DNA from: Pyrinomonadaceae bacterium
GTDB taxonomy: Bacteria; Acidobacteriota; Blastocatellia; Pyrinomonadales; Pyrinomonadaceae
NCBI GenBank assembly: GCA_017983495.1
Contig: JAGOBH010000005.1
Location: 186,001-250,000 of the forward strand
Length of the DNA: 64,000 nucleotides
Direction: 5' to 3'
The notes beneath the pieces are model-generated. The model was not told where the DNA came from. It saw only the letters and a program-made list of their open reading frames with translations, and searched no databases. The position numbers were made by a program, and so were the translations under genes. This document shows positions 35,004 through 44,169 of this stretch, piece by piece. Each line of letters begins with the position of its first letter. Positions within the stretch are counted from its first letter, which is position 1.

Positions 35004-36112
35004 TGTTCCGCGGTCTCCCTCGACGGCGAATACGGCTCGGGCGGTATCGCCGACGGCCGCCCGAGTATGGCGTCTGTTATCAACTCAGCAGTACCAAGCG
35101 AGGTCGTAATGCCGAGGCCCTCGTGGCCGGCAGCAACAAAAGTATTCTTGCTGCCCGGCAGTTTGCCGACGTACGGCAGATTGTCCGGCGTCGCGGGTCG
35201 AAATCCGGTCCAGACACGCACCGTCGAGAGATCTCTGAGGCCGGGCATGTACTCGAACGCACGAGCCGTCATTCGCCTAAGGATCGCGTAATCGATCTCG
35301 CCGTCTTCTGCGCCGAACTGACGCGATGACCCGATCAGTACCTGGCCCGTGCTTCGCGGCTGGACATTGAATGCGACCGAATCAGCATGGCTGCCGTGCG
35401 CCGACTTGAGATAACCGAGTTCGATCAATTGGTGCCGTGCGAAATTGGGGCAACGTTCCGAGATGACAAGATGGCCCTTTCTCTTGGCGATCTTCAGGCA
35501 AGGCGACAAAACGGGGGCGGCAGGGCCGGCCGCGTTGATGACCATTCCCGCGTCGATGTGTTCGCCGCCCGCAAGCGTAACGCCCGCGTCGGTGATCTCG
35601 AGAGCCTTTTTGCCGACCAGCAACTTCGCACCGTTTTCGCGTGCCTGTTCGATCAGATAACGCGTTGCAAAAAGCTGATAGACCACGCTGTCGCCCGGGA
35701 CCAGCAGCCCGCCGGCCAGGCTTTCGCGAAGGTTCGGTTCGGCCTCACGCAGAGCTCGTTCATCGAGGGTCTCGGTCTTGACGCCGCGTGAACCGTAAAA
35801 CTCCGACTTTCGGCGAACCTCGGCCATTTCCTCGTCGTCGGCAGCGACCCAGATTGTGCCGCAATTTTCGAATTCGCTGAGAGAGGGAAGTGACGGAGCG
35901 AGGGCGTTCCAGAGCGTTCGCGAGCGGTCCGTCAGAGCAAACTGAGCTTCCGAGTCGTCCATCACGACGATATGCCCCATTCCTGCTGATGTCGTGCCCG
36001 ATGCGACGCCGGCCGCTTCGATTACGACGACCCTCAGCCCTTCGGCCGCGAGGCTCGCGGAGCACGCCGCTCCGACCACGCCGGCCCCAATAATGGCGAC
36101 GTCAAAGCTCAT
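35000..36112 (-). CDS. D-hydroxyproline dehydrogenase, DadA-like FAD catalytic subunit
   Basis: A 370-residue DAO-family flavoprotein that is expected to oxidise cis-4-hydroxy-D-proline to 1-pyrroline-4-hydroxy-2-carboxylate. The FAD motif is [21 protein letters not shown] (about 5-25, split by the GxGxxG glycines). [16 protein letters not shown] is the conserved second FAD contact, and [16 protein letters not shown] with [14 protein letters not shown] forms the C-terminal FAD site. D-amino-acid or glycine oxidation would be the alternative, but the neighbouring epimerase and deaminase genes fix the pathway. Its start overlaps the epimerase stop by 4 bp. Confidence 0.9.
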   Translation of the reverse strand: MSFDVAIIGAGVVGAACSASLAAEGLRVVVIEAAGVASGTTSAGMGHIVVMDDSEAQFALTDRSRTLWNALAPSLPSLSEFENCGTIWVAADDEEMAEVRRKSEFYGSRGVKTETLDERALREAEPNLRESLAGGLLVPGDSVVYQLFATRYLIEQARENGAKLLVGKKALEITDAGVTLAGGEHIDAGMVINAAGPAAPVLSPCLKIAKRKGHLVISERCPNFARHQLIELGYLKSAHGSHADSVAFNVQPRSTGQVLIGSSRQFGAEDGEIDYAILRRMTARAFEYMPGLRDLSTVRVWTGFRPATPDNLPYVGKLPGSKNTFVAAGHEGLGITTSLGTAELITDAILGRPSAIPPEPYSPSRETAEH

Positions 36113-37053
36113 TTGCTCCCGATACCGAATTTGAAGGGGTCGCTCTCGCCAAGGATCAGTTCCGCCTCACCCGTCACGAACGCCGAGCCGCGAATGACCG
36201 GAATTATCTTGCCGTCCTCGACCGTGACCCTGCCCTCGAAAACGCTGCCGATAATGCTTTCCTGCCGCCAGGTTTCGCCGGCCGCGAGTTTGCCATCGGC
36301 GTAGAGACATGCGAGTTTCGCACTGGTGCCCGTGCCGCATGGCGAGCGGTCGTATTCGATGCCGGGGCAGAGGACAAAATTACGGCTGTCGGCTGTCGGC
36401 GTCGGCGAAAAGAGCTCGATGTGGTCGATCTCGGCTCCGTCGGCTCCAGTGATGTTGTTTTTGCTAAGTGCATGGCGAACACGCGTCGTGAAATCTGTGA
36501 GTTGTCCAAGATTGGCTAGTTCAAGTGTCAACGGATGCTCGCCGATCAGAAAGAACCAATTGCCGCCGTACGCCACGTCGCCGCGTACGCTGCCAAATCC
36601 CTCGACTTCGACCTCGACGTCTTTCGCGTGGCGAAAACTGGGTACGTTGGTGATCGTGACCATTCCGTCCGCCTCTAGCTCAGCCTCGACCGTACCAGCA
36701 GGAGTTTCAATTCTGTGATTTCCGGCTGTGATCTGTCCGGTGTATTCAAGGGTTTTCACGAGCCCGATCGTGCCGTGCCCGCACATGCCGAGATAGCCGA
36801 CGTTGTTGAAATAAATAACGCCCGCGGCGGCGGCCGGATCAACGGGCTCACAGAGCAGGGCTCCAACGACCGCAGAGTGTCCGCGCGGTTCGCAGACGAT
36901 CGCCGAACGTAAGTGGTCATGATCGCGGCGAAATAGTTCTAGACGTTCCGCCATTGAGCCCTGCCCGAGATCGGGAAAACCGTCGATAACGACACGCGTA
37001 GGCTCACCGCCGGTGTGTGAGTCGATCACGCTTATCCGCTGCGTATTTGCCAT
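36109..37053 (-). CDS. 4-hydroxyproline 2-epimerase (proline racemase family)
   Basis: This is the first pathway enzyme; it converts trans-4-hydroxy-L-proline to cis-4-hydroxy-D-proline without cofactor. The 314-residue protein keeps both catalytic cysteines, Cys91 (MCGHGTIG) and Cys239 (SPCGTGTSA), which makes it an epimerase/racemase rather than a trans-3-hydroxyproline dehydratase (those replace one Cys). [13 protein letters not shown] begins the fold. The start at MANTQRI was chosen; the frame is open for 95 codons more, but these are antisense to the divergent deacetylase gene. It is the first gene of the operon. Confidence 0.93.
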   Translation of the reverse strand: MANTQRISVIDSHTGGEPTRVVIDGFPDLGQGSMAERLELFRRDHDHLRSAIVCEPRGHSAVVGALLCEPVDPAAAAGVIYFNNVGYLGMCGHGTIGLVKTLEYTGQITAGNHRIETPAGTVEAELEADGMVTITNVPSFRHAKDVEVEVEGFGSVRGDVAYGGNWFFLIGEHPLTLELANLGQLTDFTTRVRHALSKNNITGADGAEIDHIELFSPTPTADSRNFVLCPGIEYDRSPCGTGTSAKLACLYADGKLAAGETWRQESIIGSVFEGRVTVEDGKIIPVIRGSAFVTGEAELILGESDPFKFGIGSK

Positions 37054-37078
37054 AGATCTGCTATTCGAACAAAGGGGA

Positions 37079-37087
37079 AATATACCA
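37079..37087 (-). promoter_or_regulatory. Candidate extended -10 of the hydroxyproline operon
   Basis: On the - strand TGGTATATT gives an extended -10 (TGn-TATATT) about 26 bp before the epimerase start. No good -35 is visible. On the + strand TGTGATAAT (37119-37127) is a similar extended -10 for the divergent deacetylase gene. Confidence 0.35.
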
Positions 37088-37143
37088 TTGTTTGCGAACC
37101 AACTGAAATTACGCTCAGTGTGATAATCTTGGTTTCTTAAACA

Positions 37144-38085
37144 ATGAAAACCGCACTCATCCATCATCCGATCTATCAAAAACACGATACGGGGCCGGAG
37201 CATCCGGAAACAAAGCTTCGTTACACGGCTGTCATCGAAGCATTGCGAGGCGATACTGAGCTCTGGGCTGATCTGCAAGAGATAACTCCTGAGAAGGCAT
37301 CTAAAGGACTGGTTTTGGCGGCTCACACGGCGCAGCACTACAAGCGGGTCGAGGGCGCGGTTGAGAATGGGCTCGACAGGTTGGATGCGGACACGGTTAT
37401 TTCAATGCAGTCGTTCGACGCAGCACTCTTTGCTGCGGGCGGAGCATGTGCGGGCGTTGACGCGGTCATGCAGGGTGAAGCCAAAAATGCATTTGTTGCT
37501 TTGCGACCGCCGGGGCATCACGCGACAAGCGAGCATGCGATGGGCTTCTGCATTTTCAATAATGTCGCGGTCGCGGCGAAGTATGCTCAGAATCAGTACA
37601 AAGAGATCGAACGAGTCGCGATCATCGACTGGGACGTTCATCACGGTAATGGAACGCAGGGCATATTTTATGTCGACCCAAGCGTATATTTTTATTCGAT
37701 GCATCAATATCCGTGGTATCCCGGAACGGGAGCTCGCGGCGAGACAGGGCACGGTCGCGGTCTCGGTTCGACGATGAACATACCGATAAAGGCAAATACG
37801 AACGCCTCTGAACAGAAGAGAATGTTCGAAGGCTCATTAGAGGACATCTCGGTCCGCTTCAAACCCGATCTGATCTTTATCTCTGCGGGATTTGATGCGC
37901 ATGAAACGGACCCGCTCGGGCAACTGCGGCTTGAGGACGAAGATTTCGTGTCAATGACGCGATCAGTTATGGAATGGGCGGATGATGTTTGTAGCGGCCG
38001 CATCGTCTCGTGTCTCGAAGGCGGTTATAACCTCGGCACGCTCGGCGAAACAGTTAAAAACCACGTCGCCGAGCTAAACCGCTGA
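37144..38085 (+). CDS. Histone-deacetylase-family (AcuC/APAH-like) zinc hydrolase
   Basis: A 313-residue arginase/deacetylase-fold protein. It has [20 protein letters not shown] (tandem catalytic His, split over about 122-141), [13 protein letters not shown] (zinc ligands Asp and His), [14 protein letters not shown] (third zinc ligand Asp), and the C-terminal EGGYN. This class II-like bacterial enzyme removes acyl groups from lysine or polyamines. The physiological substrate is unknown. It is divergent from the hydroxyproline operon, sharing a 90-bp promoter region. Confidence 0.93.
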   Translation: MKTALIHHPIYQKHDTGPEHPETKLRYTAVIEALRGDTELWADLQEITPEKASKGLVLAAHTAQHYKRVEGAVENGLDRLDADTVISMQSFDAALFAAGGACAGVDAVMQGEAKNAFVALRPPGHHATSEHAMGFCIFNNVAVAAKYAQNQYKEIERVAIIDWDVHHGNGTQGIFYVDPSVYFYSMHQYPWYPGTGARGETGHGRGLGSTMNIPIKANTNASEQKRMFEGSLEDISVRFKPDLIFISAGFDAHETDPLGQLRLEDEDFVSMTRSVMEWADDVCSGRIVSCLEGGYNLGTLGETVKNHVAELNR

Positions 38086-38144
38086 CCGCCGATGTGCTAA
38101 TATTCTGGTCACAGCCGTAATTTGATCGGACAGGAGGTAACGCG

Positions 38145-38426
38145 ATGCCGGATATTGAGATTCCGTGTGTTCAATGTAGAGAGGTCTTTATCTTTACCGA
38201 AAAAGATCAGGAAATGTTCTATCAACGGAACATGATGCCGCCGCAGCGGTGTCCTAAGTGTCGTTCGAAAAAGGCGGTGCTGCGTGAAGACGCTCCTGCC
38301 AGGTTCGAAATTGTCTGCGACAATTGCGGTAAGCACGATACAGTTCCGTTCCAGCCGAAGACCGGTCGGTCGGTACTCTGCCGTGAGTGCCACGAAGCCA
38401 GCCGCTCAAGGGCGAGGCACGCGTGA
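38145..38426 (+). CDS. Double zinc-ribbon small protein
   Basis: A 93-residue protein with two CxxC...CxxC zinc ribbons: CVQC (about 8-11) with CPKC (near 38), and CDNC (near 59) with CREC (near 83). The layout, with EIPCVQCREVFIFTEKDQ at the start, resembles the zf-trcl/probable zinc-ribbon families found in many phyla; the role is unknown (nucleic-acid or protein binding). AGGAGG lies 7 bp before the ATG. The C-terminus is Arg-rich. It sits 59 bp after the deacetylase gene and is likely co-transcribed with it. Confidence 0.88.
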   Translation: MPDIEIPCVQCREVFIFTEKDQEMFYQRNMMPPQRCPKCRSKKAVLREDAPARFEIVCDNCGKHDTVPFQPKTGRSVLCRECHEASRSRARHA

Positions 38427-38520
38427 CACATTGAATAGTGAGTAGCGGATAGCGAAAACACTGCATTTCGCTGTTCAGGCCACTTTTTCACTCTTGCCCT
38501 TTTTCACATTTACACTCTTT

Positions 38521-39315
38521 ATGACCTTTGAGACTGTCACATACGAATTCAACGGCACGGTCGCAACGATCGCAATGAACCGGCCGGAGGCTCTTAACGC
38601 ATTGTCGCTGCAGTTGACGCTCGATCTCGGAGCTGCCGTGAGGCAGGCGATCGCAGATGGGGCTCGTGCGGTCGTACTGACTGGTAACGGTCGCGCGTTT
38701 TGCTCGGGTGGCGATCTGCGAGAGATGCAGTCAATGTGGAAGAAAGAAGGCCGCATCGAAGCATTTCTCGAAGATCCGCTCGCGGCGCTGCATGATGTGA
38801 TCAAACTCATTCGCGAGACTCCGATCCCGTTCATTGCCGCTGTTAATGGCGTATGTGCAGGTGCGGGAAGCAACTTTGCACTCGCCTGTGACCTCGTCGT
38901 CGCAGCGGACAACGCGACGTTTAACGAGGCATTTGTCCGCATCGGCCTATCGCCCGACTGCGGCGGAACGTTCTTCTTGCCGCGTGCTATCGGTGACAAA
39001 CTTGCCGCGGAGCTTTTTATGACCGGTGAAACCGTCACGGCCGAGCGAGCTCTTTCGATAGGCATGATAAATCGAGTTGTTCCGGCCGACGATCTATCGG
39101 TCGCGGCAGCAATGTTCGCTGAAAAGCTCGCGCTCGCACCGACCGGCTCGGTCGGCCGCATCAAACGCATGCTCAACGCATCGTTCTCAAATGATCTCAC
39201 CGCACAACTCGCCCTCGAGCACGAATGTCAGATCGAATCGGGCAAATCCAACGACTTCAAAGAAGGCGTAGCCGCGTTTTTCGAGAAACGCCCGCCGAAA
39301 TTTGCCGGAAAATAG
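38521..39315 (+). CDS. Enoyl-CoA hydratase/isomerase (crotonase family)
   Basis: A 264-residue crotonase-fold protein. The CoA-binding site has RAFCSGGDL (near 60), and the oxyanion hole/catalytic region is AAVNGVCAGAGSNFALACDL (about 100-120). The following helix reads FNEAFVRIGLSPDCGGTFFLPR. The Asp in SPDCGGT, at the position of the second catalytic Glu in true hydratases, is typical of isomerases such as PaaG, so an acyl-CoA isomerase role is favoured. An in-frame TTG nine codons upstream lies in the TTTTTCACTC low-complexity spacer; the ATG was preferred. Confidence 0.88.
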   Translation: MTFETVTYEFNGTVATIAMNRPEALNALSLQLTLDLGAAVRQAIADGARAVVLTGNGRAFCSGGDLREMQSMWKKEGRIEAFLEDPLAALHDVIKLIRETPIPFIAAVNGVCAGAGSNFALACDLVVAADNATFNEAFVRIGLSPDCGGTFFLPRAIGDKLAAELFMTGETVTAERALSIGMINRVVPADDLSVAAAMFAEKLALAPTGSVGRIKRMLNASFSNDLTAQLALEHECQIESGKSNDFKEGVAAFFEKRPPKFAGK

Positions 39316-39357
39316 AGCATTTCAGGCTAAGAACTTATGTATTCTGCCCAATGAGCC

Positions 39358-39387
39358 CGTTCATTTAGGAAATGAACGCGTTCATTA
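39358..39387. promoter_or_regulatory. Operator-like palindromes CGTTCATT / AATGAACG
   Basis: CGTTCATTT-AGG-AAATGAACG (39358-39378) is a perfect inverted repeat. Its right half combines with the next bases to give the perfect 16-bp palindrome AATGAACGCGTTCATT (39371-39386). Three half-sites in 30 bp upstream of the MFS gene look like a TetR-family operator. No TetR gene is in the window. Confidence 0.5.
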
Positions 39388-39575
39388 GTAAGATTTTGAA
39401 GATGATTTAGCAAATGATGCGGTGTATTTCTTCAATTATGCATTGGGTTGGTAATTGTAATTTCGATTTCCCCTTGAGATAGATGATCAGGTTGACACTC
39501 AAACGCCTGACACTCCAATTCGCCAACATTTCTCAAGCCTCTGACAAACTCTCGCGGAAAGTCTATCCTAAGTAG

Positions 39576-40841
39576 ATGCGTTCGTTGACGTACGGACAAC
39601 TTATTCGCGGCAATCGCAATTTTCGCAATCTACTGGCAGGACAGTTCATCTCTGAGCTGGGAAATTGGTTTAATTTCATCGCCGGGCTAGGGCTCGTGCG
39701 TTTTGTGTCGGAGGCTTCGCCGACCGCTGCCGGGATATTCTTCGTGTCTCGGCTGATACCGTTCGCGATCGTTTCGCCATTCGCGGGAACATTCGTCGAC
39801 CGCTTTTCGCGTCGGAAAGTAATGATTGCGACCGATCTTGCAAGGGTCGGCGTCGCGCTGATGTTCCTGTTCGTTACGAGTGCGGAAAATCTGTGGATCG
39901 CGTATGTCGCGACTGCACTCCTGTCAGTGTTCGGCGCTTTCTTTGACGGTGCGAAGAATGCCGCTGCACCAAATTTGACGGGCAAAGAAGGTCTGCTCGC
40001 GGGTACCGCATTACTATTTTCGACACGCTTCCTGCTGATGGCGATCGGTTCCGCATTGGGCGGTTGGGCGGCTTACAGATTTGGTTACCAGGCCGCTTTT
40101 CTGATCAACGCGGCTTCGTTCCTTGCCTCTGCATACACAGTCTGGCTTATCCCGGAAGAAGCGACCCGCGACCAAGATACCGCCGACAGGATGGCGTCAA
40201 AAGCCAACCGTGAGCCGTTCATGACCGAGCTCCGCGAGGGCATCAGGTACACGCTGACAGAGCGCTTTGCCGCAACGATACTGATCATGAACGTTATCTG
40301 GGCGACCGGAGGCGGTTCGATCAATATCGTCTTCGAACGACTCGGCGGCGTGCATTTTGCGGGCCTTGAAAACTGGAATCCCGACGCGGCCGTAGGGTTG
40401 CTTTGGTTTGCAGCCGGCGGCGGGCTCGCGCTCGGAATGTTGATCGCGCACCGCACTTCCATCTATCTCGACCGCCGTAACCGCAATCGTGCGTTCATCG
40501 GTTGGACGCTGATCATCCACGGCATACTGTTCTCGATCGGCGGCTTGATGCCGACGCTGTGGCTCCTGGCGGTCTTCGTGTTTATATCGCGAGCAATTGT
40601 CGGCGTCGAATACGCGGTGCAGGAAACGATGTTTCAGCGTAGCTTGCCCGATCACATTCGCGGACGCATCTCGACCCTCGACCGCGGTGCCGAACTTACG
40701 GTCTTCGGCATATCGAGCTTTGCTGCCGGCGAGGCGATGTACTATATCTCGCCGCAGACCCTGACAGTTATATCCGGCGTGTTGTCCGCGCTCGCGGGCG
40801 TTGTGTGGTTTATCCGACAGCCAAAGGAACTTACGCGGTAA
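39576..40841 (+). CDS. MFS transporter
   Basis: A 421-residue major-facilitator protein with about twelve membrane segments, of the MFS_3/enterobactin-exporter-like type: NFRNLLAGQFISELGNWF at the start, the loop motif GTFVDRFSRRKVMIATDLARVG (about 68-90, here split) and a related SLPDHIRGRISTLDRG in the second half. The direction is probably export; the substrate is unknown. Operator-like palindromes lie about 200 bp upstream, suggesting inducible expression. The 3' end overlaps the convergent gene by 11 bp. Confidence 0.9.
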   Translation: MRSLTYGQLIRGNRNFRNLLAGQFISELGNWFNFIAGLGLVRFVSEASPTAAGIFFVSRLIPFAIVSPFAGTFVDRFSRRKVMIATDLARVGVALMFLFVTSAENLWIAYVATALLSVFGAFFDGAKNAAAPNLTGKEGLLAGTALLFSTRFLLMAIGSALGGWAAYRFGYQAAFLINAASFLASAYTVWLIPEEATRDQDTADRMASKANREPFMTELREGIRYTLTERFAATILIMNVIWATGGGSINIVFERLGGVHFAGLENWNPDAAVGLLWFAAGGGLALGMLIAHRTSIYLDRRNRNRAFIGWTLIIHGILFSIGGLMPTLWLLAVFVFISRAIVGVEYAVQETMFQRSLPDHIRGRISTLDRGAELTVFGISSFAAGEAMYYISPQTLTVISGVLSALAGVVWFIRQPKELTR

Positions 40842-41763
40842 TTATCACTGCCTTCGATCCGGTGAGTTCCGAAAAATCTTTAGTGTAAACCGTATCGACG
40901 CGCCGGATCTTCGATATCGTGTCGACAATATCCTGAGTTGTAATAAATCCGGTCTCGACGTGTGCGATCGCCCAGATTTCGATATGCGAGGCCTTTCGAA
41001 GTGTTTCGTCGACGAGCCGTAGATACTGCGATTTCGTCTCGGTCGCGGTGCCGAGACGCCCAGCGAGTGCCGACTCAAGATCATTCCAAAATTCGTTGCC
41101 CCCACGCAGCCACTCTTCGAGCCAAGCGTTGCGTCCGAGATATGCTTTCGTGCTCTGGCCGTGTGCTGAGGGCAAACGAAGGAAGAGAAGATCGGCAAAA
41201 CTCTCAACGATGCAATCGTCAGGAAGCCTGTTCGTGCAGACATTATTGGTGTGATTGTCGAACGGCTCGGGATTGATCGACCACAAACGGCGAAATACCT
41301 GTGATAGCGGCTGACGATACTCTCGATTGTCGTCGGTAAACGTCATGACATATTGCCCTGCGCCCATCGCCAGACTCGAAGCGATCGCCCGTGCAATTGG
41401 TGTCTCAAGAAGATCAATGCGTTGCCGAACGTTATCAAACCACCACGAATCAGTCTCAGAAAACCAATCAGTTATGCTCGGGTTATTCAGTTTGTAACCC
41501 GGAACATATGCATCCTCGAGCACGAGATCGACATCTTGTTCGGACAGGCGTTCACGATTGTTCGAGATCTGTGCAACGGCTCGAGTAAAGGCGGCTTGGG
41601 TCGGGTCGTTTGCCGCGATGCGGACATTCCAACGCTTGAGGTACGCACCAAGTGAGGGGTCGGGTGAAAACGGCAATATCGCAGAGGCGAACTTCATTCG
41701 CCGCAAAACGTTCAATTCGAACGCTAGCCAGGACCGGGGCGTGATCTTGTGTTGAGCCTGCAT
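40831..41763 (-). CDS. Hypothetical protein, possibly related to D12 DNA adenine methylases
   Basis: I cannot assign this 310-residue protein with confidence. Its order of motifs recalls a D12-class adenine-methyltransferase fold: FSPDPSLGAYLKRWNVRIAAND near 35-55 sits where an acidic strand end is expected, DLLFLRLPSAH near 190 sits where such enzymes have their DPPY, and the C-terminus WAIAHVETGF...VDTVYTKDFSE resembles their last strands. The catalytic DPPY is absent, so methylase activity is doubtful. It lies 12 bp downstream of the HD-GYP gene (same strand) and its 3' end overlaps the MFS gene. Confidence 0.5.
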   Translation of the reverse strand: MQAQHKITPRSWLAFELNVLRRMKFASAILPFSPDPSLGAYLKRWNVRIAANDPTQAAFTRAVAQISNNRERLSEQDVDLVLEDAYVPGYKLNNPSITDWFSETDSWWFDNVRQRIDLLETPIARAIASSLAMGAGQYVMTFTDDNREYRQPLSQVFRRLWSINPEPFDNHTNNVCTNRLPDDCIVESFADLLFLRLPSAHGQSTKAYLGRNAWLEEWLRGGNEFWNDLESALAGRLGTATETKSQYLRLVDETLRKASHIEIWAIAHVETGFITTQDIVDTISKIRRVDTVYTKDFSELTGSKAVIITA

Positions 41764-41775
41764 ATAGATCCGAAA

Positions 41776-42363
41776 TCAGCCGGTCGTGCGCGGCGTAAGA
41801 AAAGCTTTAATTATTGTCGGGTCAAATTCGATCCCGGCCCATTCGATCATGTATTTGCGAGCCTCGTCGGGTGACATCGCCGGGCGATGAGGCCTAGCCG
41901 AAACAAGAGCGGCATATGTGTCGGCAACCCGCAGTATCCGCGCCGCAAGCGGGATCTCTTCGCCCGTAAGACAATCGGGGTAGCCGCTTCCATTAAACCA
42001 CTCGTGATGCCAGCGGACGATCAACTGCACCGCCCGCGAAAGCCCCAGCTTCGCAGCGGCTTGTTCGCCTATTACCGGGTGCCGTTGTAGGTCTATGCGC
42101 TCTTCACCGGTCAGTATTCGTGCGGCGGAAATATATTCGCGAGCCATCTGCATCTCACCAATGTCGTGGACCAGGGCCGCCTGCTGCAAAAAGAGCCGAT
42201 CGTGAGATTCAATATTCAAAACGATCGCGATCGAGTCGGCCAACGAGGCGATCCGACGAGCATGCGTGTCAGCGTAGCCCTCAAACGCATCCATTTCCGA
42301 CGATGCACGCAGCAGTTTTTCGTCAAATATAGGTTTCTCAGCCTGGGCAGTCTGCATGTCCAT
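41776..42363 (-). CDS. HD-GYP domain protein, putative c-di-GMP phosphodiesterase
   Basis: A 195-residue stand-alone HD-GYP domain. All metal and signature residues are visible: His in YADTHARRI (near 34), HDIGE (near 65), RHPVIGE, WHHEWFNGSGYP (the HH...GYP motif near 118-129), and the Asp in RILRVADTYAAL. Such domains hydrolyse cyclic di-GMP, so it probably lowers this second messenger. No sensory or receiver domain is attached. It starts a two-gene unit with the D12-like orphan. Confidence 0.88.
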   Translation of the reverse strand: MDMQTAQAEKPIFDEKLLRASSEMDAFEGYADTHARRIASLADSIAIVLNIESHDRLFLQQAALVHDIGEMQMAREYISAARILTGEERIDLQRHPVIGEQAAAKLGLSRAVQLIVRWHHEWFNGSGYPDCLTGEEIPLAARILRVADTYAALVSARPHRPAMSPDEARKYMIEWAGIEFDPTIIKAFLTPRTTG

Positions 42364-42453
42364 AGTTTCGGGCTTTCGCCGAGAATATTCAAGTTAGCGA
42401 ATCCACGTCAACATCCAGAGTTTCCGCCAATGCGATCCAAAAGTAATTCTGGA

Positions 42454-43989
42454 TCACTTTTTCAGTGAATCGAGCATCAAGCGGGCCTCGCGGTTGTTCG
42501 GAAAGATGGCGAGGAGGCGATTCAGTTCACCTTCGGCACGTTTCATCAGATTCATCTGTATGAAGAACTCAGCAAGCATTATCCGGTATGTGGGATTGTT
42601 AGCGTCGAGCTTTACAGCCGCCTGCATTTCCGCCTCTGCCTTATGGCGGTGTTTGCTGTCCGAGGAAAGAGCCTTGCCAAAGTATGCGTGAGCACGTGCG
42701 CTCTTGGGATCGAAGTGCACAGCTCGCGCAAAGAAAGGCAACGATGCCTCAACTTCTCCGTCCATCAGTAATCCAAATCCGCGTTCGTAATTCTCGGCGG
42801 CCTGCTGGAATTGAGCACTTCGCTCGAAATTAGTGCCGGCGGATCTCGCCTTTTCACGTTCGGCGATCTCTTTACGGATCTTGAAATCGTAGGTTTCTCT
42901 GGTGATCTCAGACTTCAAAGTTTCGTGGGCATGAGTAAGCTCTGTAAAAGCATTTTGCACGCGCTTTAGTATCGAGCCACCCTGCTGATGAAAATGGTCA
43001 GGGTGAAACGCCTTTGCGATCGAAAAATAAGAGCGCTTAATGTCAGCTAGCTCGGCGGTATGTTCCAGCCCAAGCACGTCATAGAGCGTTTCGGCCGATT
43101 CTACCCGTTTAAGATAATCCTCCAACGTCAAAACTGGTGCGGCCGGCGGTACGACTACGATCTCTTCGACAATTTCAACCGGCTTTTCGACTTTGGGTCG
43201 AAATGCGGTTTTTGCTTCCTGCTTGAGTTCGAGCCTTGCATCGCGAATCGCTGCAACTTTCATATGCGAAAATGCTGGGTTCCACTCCGAACGAACCAAA
43301 TAGCCAGCGAGCCATAAAGTGTAGAGTGCACGGATCGTTTCAGATTCCGCCAATCTGGCGTAGCTTATTAGTTCCTCGGCGGTAGCCGGTTCCGCGGAGA
43401 CCATCGCAAGTAACTTTGCTTCGTTTTGATTGAGTGGTAACGAACCAGCGGGCTGGTCACTTGCGGAAAACGCCTCGCGAAGGCTACGAAAGCGCTTTAG
43501 TACAGTGTCCACCGTTAAGCAGCGTGCGTATTCGATAAGGAGAGATCTATGGTCAATATCGAACGACAGCCCGTCCCGCAAACGATTTAGATGGCTGAAT
43601 GACCAGTTGCCGCTTTGCGCAGTTAGTGTTTCTATTAATATGCCGTTGATCTGGTCAATGAACAGCCTTTCGCGGGATTTTCGATCGAGAAAGCCGGTAC
43701 TTTCCAAATATCCAACCATTTCCATATCGTTAGCAAAATTGGGAATCTGCTTTAGGTCGTCCGCCGTAAGTCGCTTTTGTCGCAGCAACATGTCAAAAAG
43801 GCGTGCAGAGCGCGAATTTGATACAGCAAACCGAACTCTGCCTGAATTGAAGTAAACGATATACTTCTTCTCTCCGGATTCAATGCGCAAACTGCCGGTA
43901 AGCCCAGCTTGAGCGATCTCAGCTATGAGTTCGGCAAACGGATGAGTCAGAAAATTTCCGGAAAGTTCTTGATCGTTTCTAGGAGTCAT
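42454..43989 (-). CDS. DUF4388 - DnaJ - TPR protein
   Basis: A 511-residue multidomain protein. Residues about 10-130 form a DUF4388/PATAN-like domain (HPFAELIAEIAQAGLTGSLRI, SGRVRFAVSNSR). A winged-helix-like middle part follows (about 190-250), then a J domain near 300-365 with YDVLGLEHTAELADIKRSYF and the HPD motif in AFHPDHFH, and C-terminal TPRs (about 390-505). DUF4388-J-TPR proteins are typical of Acidobacteriota and Deltaproteobacteria, where related proteins take part in surface motility signalling. A role with Hsp70 is implied by HPD. The frame continues 301 codons upstream antisense to the GNAT gene; that part was rejected. Confidence 0.87.
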   Translation of the reverse strand: MTPRNDQELSGNFLTHPFAELIAEIAQAGLTGSLRIESGEKKYIVYFNSGRVRFAVSNSRSARLFDMLLRQKRLTADDLKQIPNFANDMEMVGYLESTGFLDRKSRERLFIDQINGILIETLTAQSGNWSFSHLNRLRDGLSFDIDHRSLLIEYARCLTVDTVLKRFRSLREAFSASDQPAGSLPLNQNEAKLLAMVSAEPATAEELISYARLAESETIRALYTLWLAGYLVRSEWNPAFSHMKVAAIRDARLELKQEAKTAFRPKVEKPVEIVEEIVVVPPAAPVLTLEDYLKRVESAETLYDVLGLEHTAELADIKRSYFSIAKAFHPDHFHQQGGSILKRVQNAFTELTHAHETLKSEITRETYDFKIRKEIAEREKARSAGTNFERSAQFQQAAENYERGFGLLMDGEVEASLPFFARAVHFDPKSARAHAYFGKALSSDSKHRHKAEAEMQAAVKLDANNPTYRIMLAEFFIQMNLMKRAEGELNRLLAIFPNNREARLMLDSLKK

Positions 43990-44169
43990 CGGACGTCTGG
44001 ACAAAGAAAGAACACGAGGGTATTCCACGCGGAACCTCTTAATTGTATCAAATTTGTCGGGTAAAGTAATCAAGTTTTTTGCCCAAAAAGACCGAGCGGT
44101 TGACACCTGTTCACCAAATTGCGACAGTTTGAATTGAGCCCGACCACGACCGTTTGATGTAGCCGAACA

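Noticed and set aside
32544..35291. A 915-codon open frame on the + strand
   Set aside because: It is antisense to the hydroxyproline operon, whose genes have complete motifs. Its translation shows no domain and a biased composition, as is usual for the strand opposite GC-rich coding DNA.
37054..37338. 95-codon upstream extension of the epimerase gene
   Set aside because: It overlaps the divergent deacetylase gene, and the racemase fold starts at [16 protein letters not shown].
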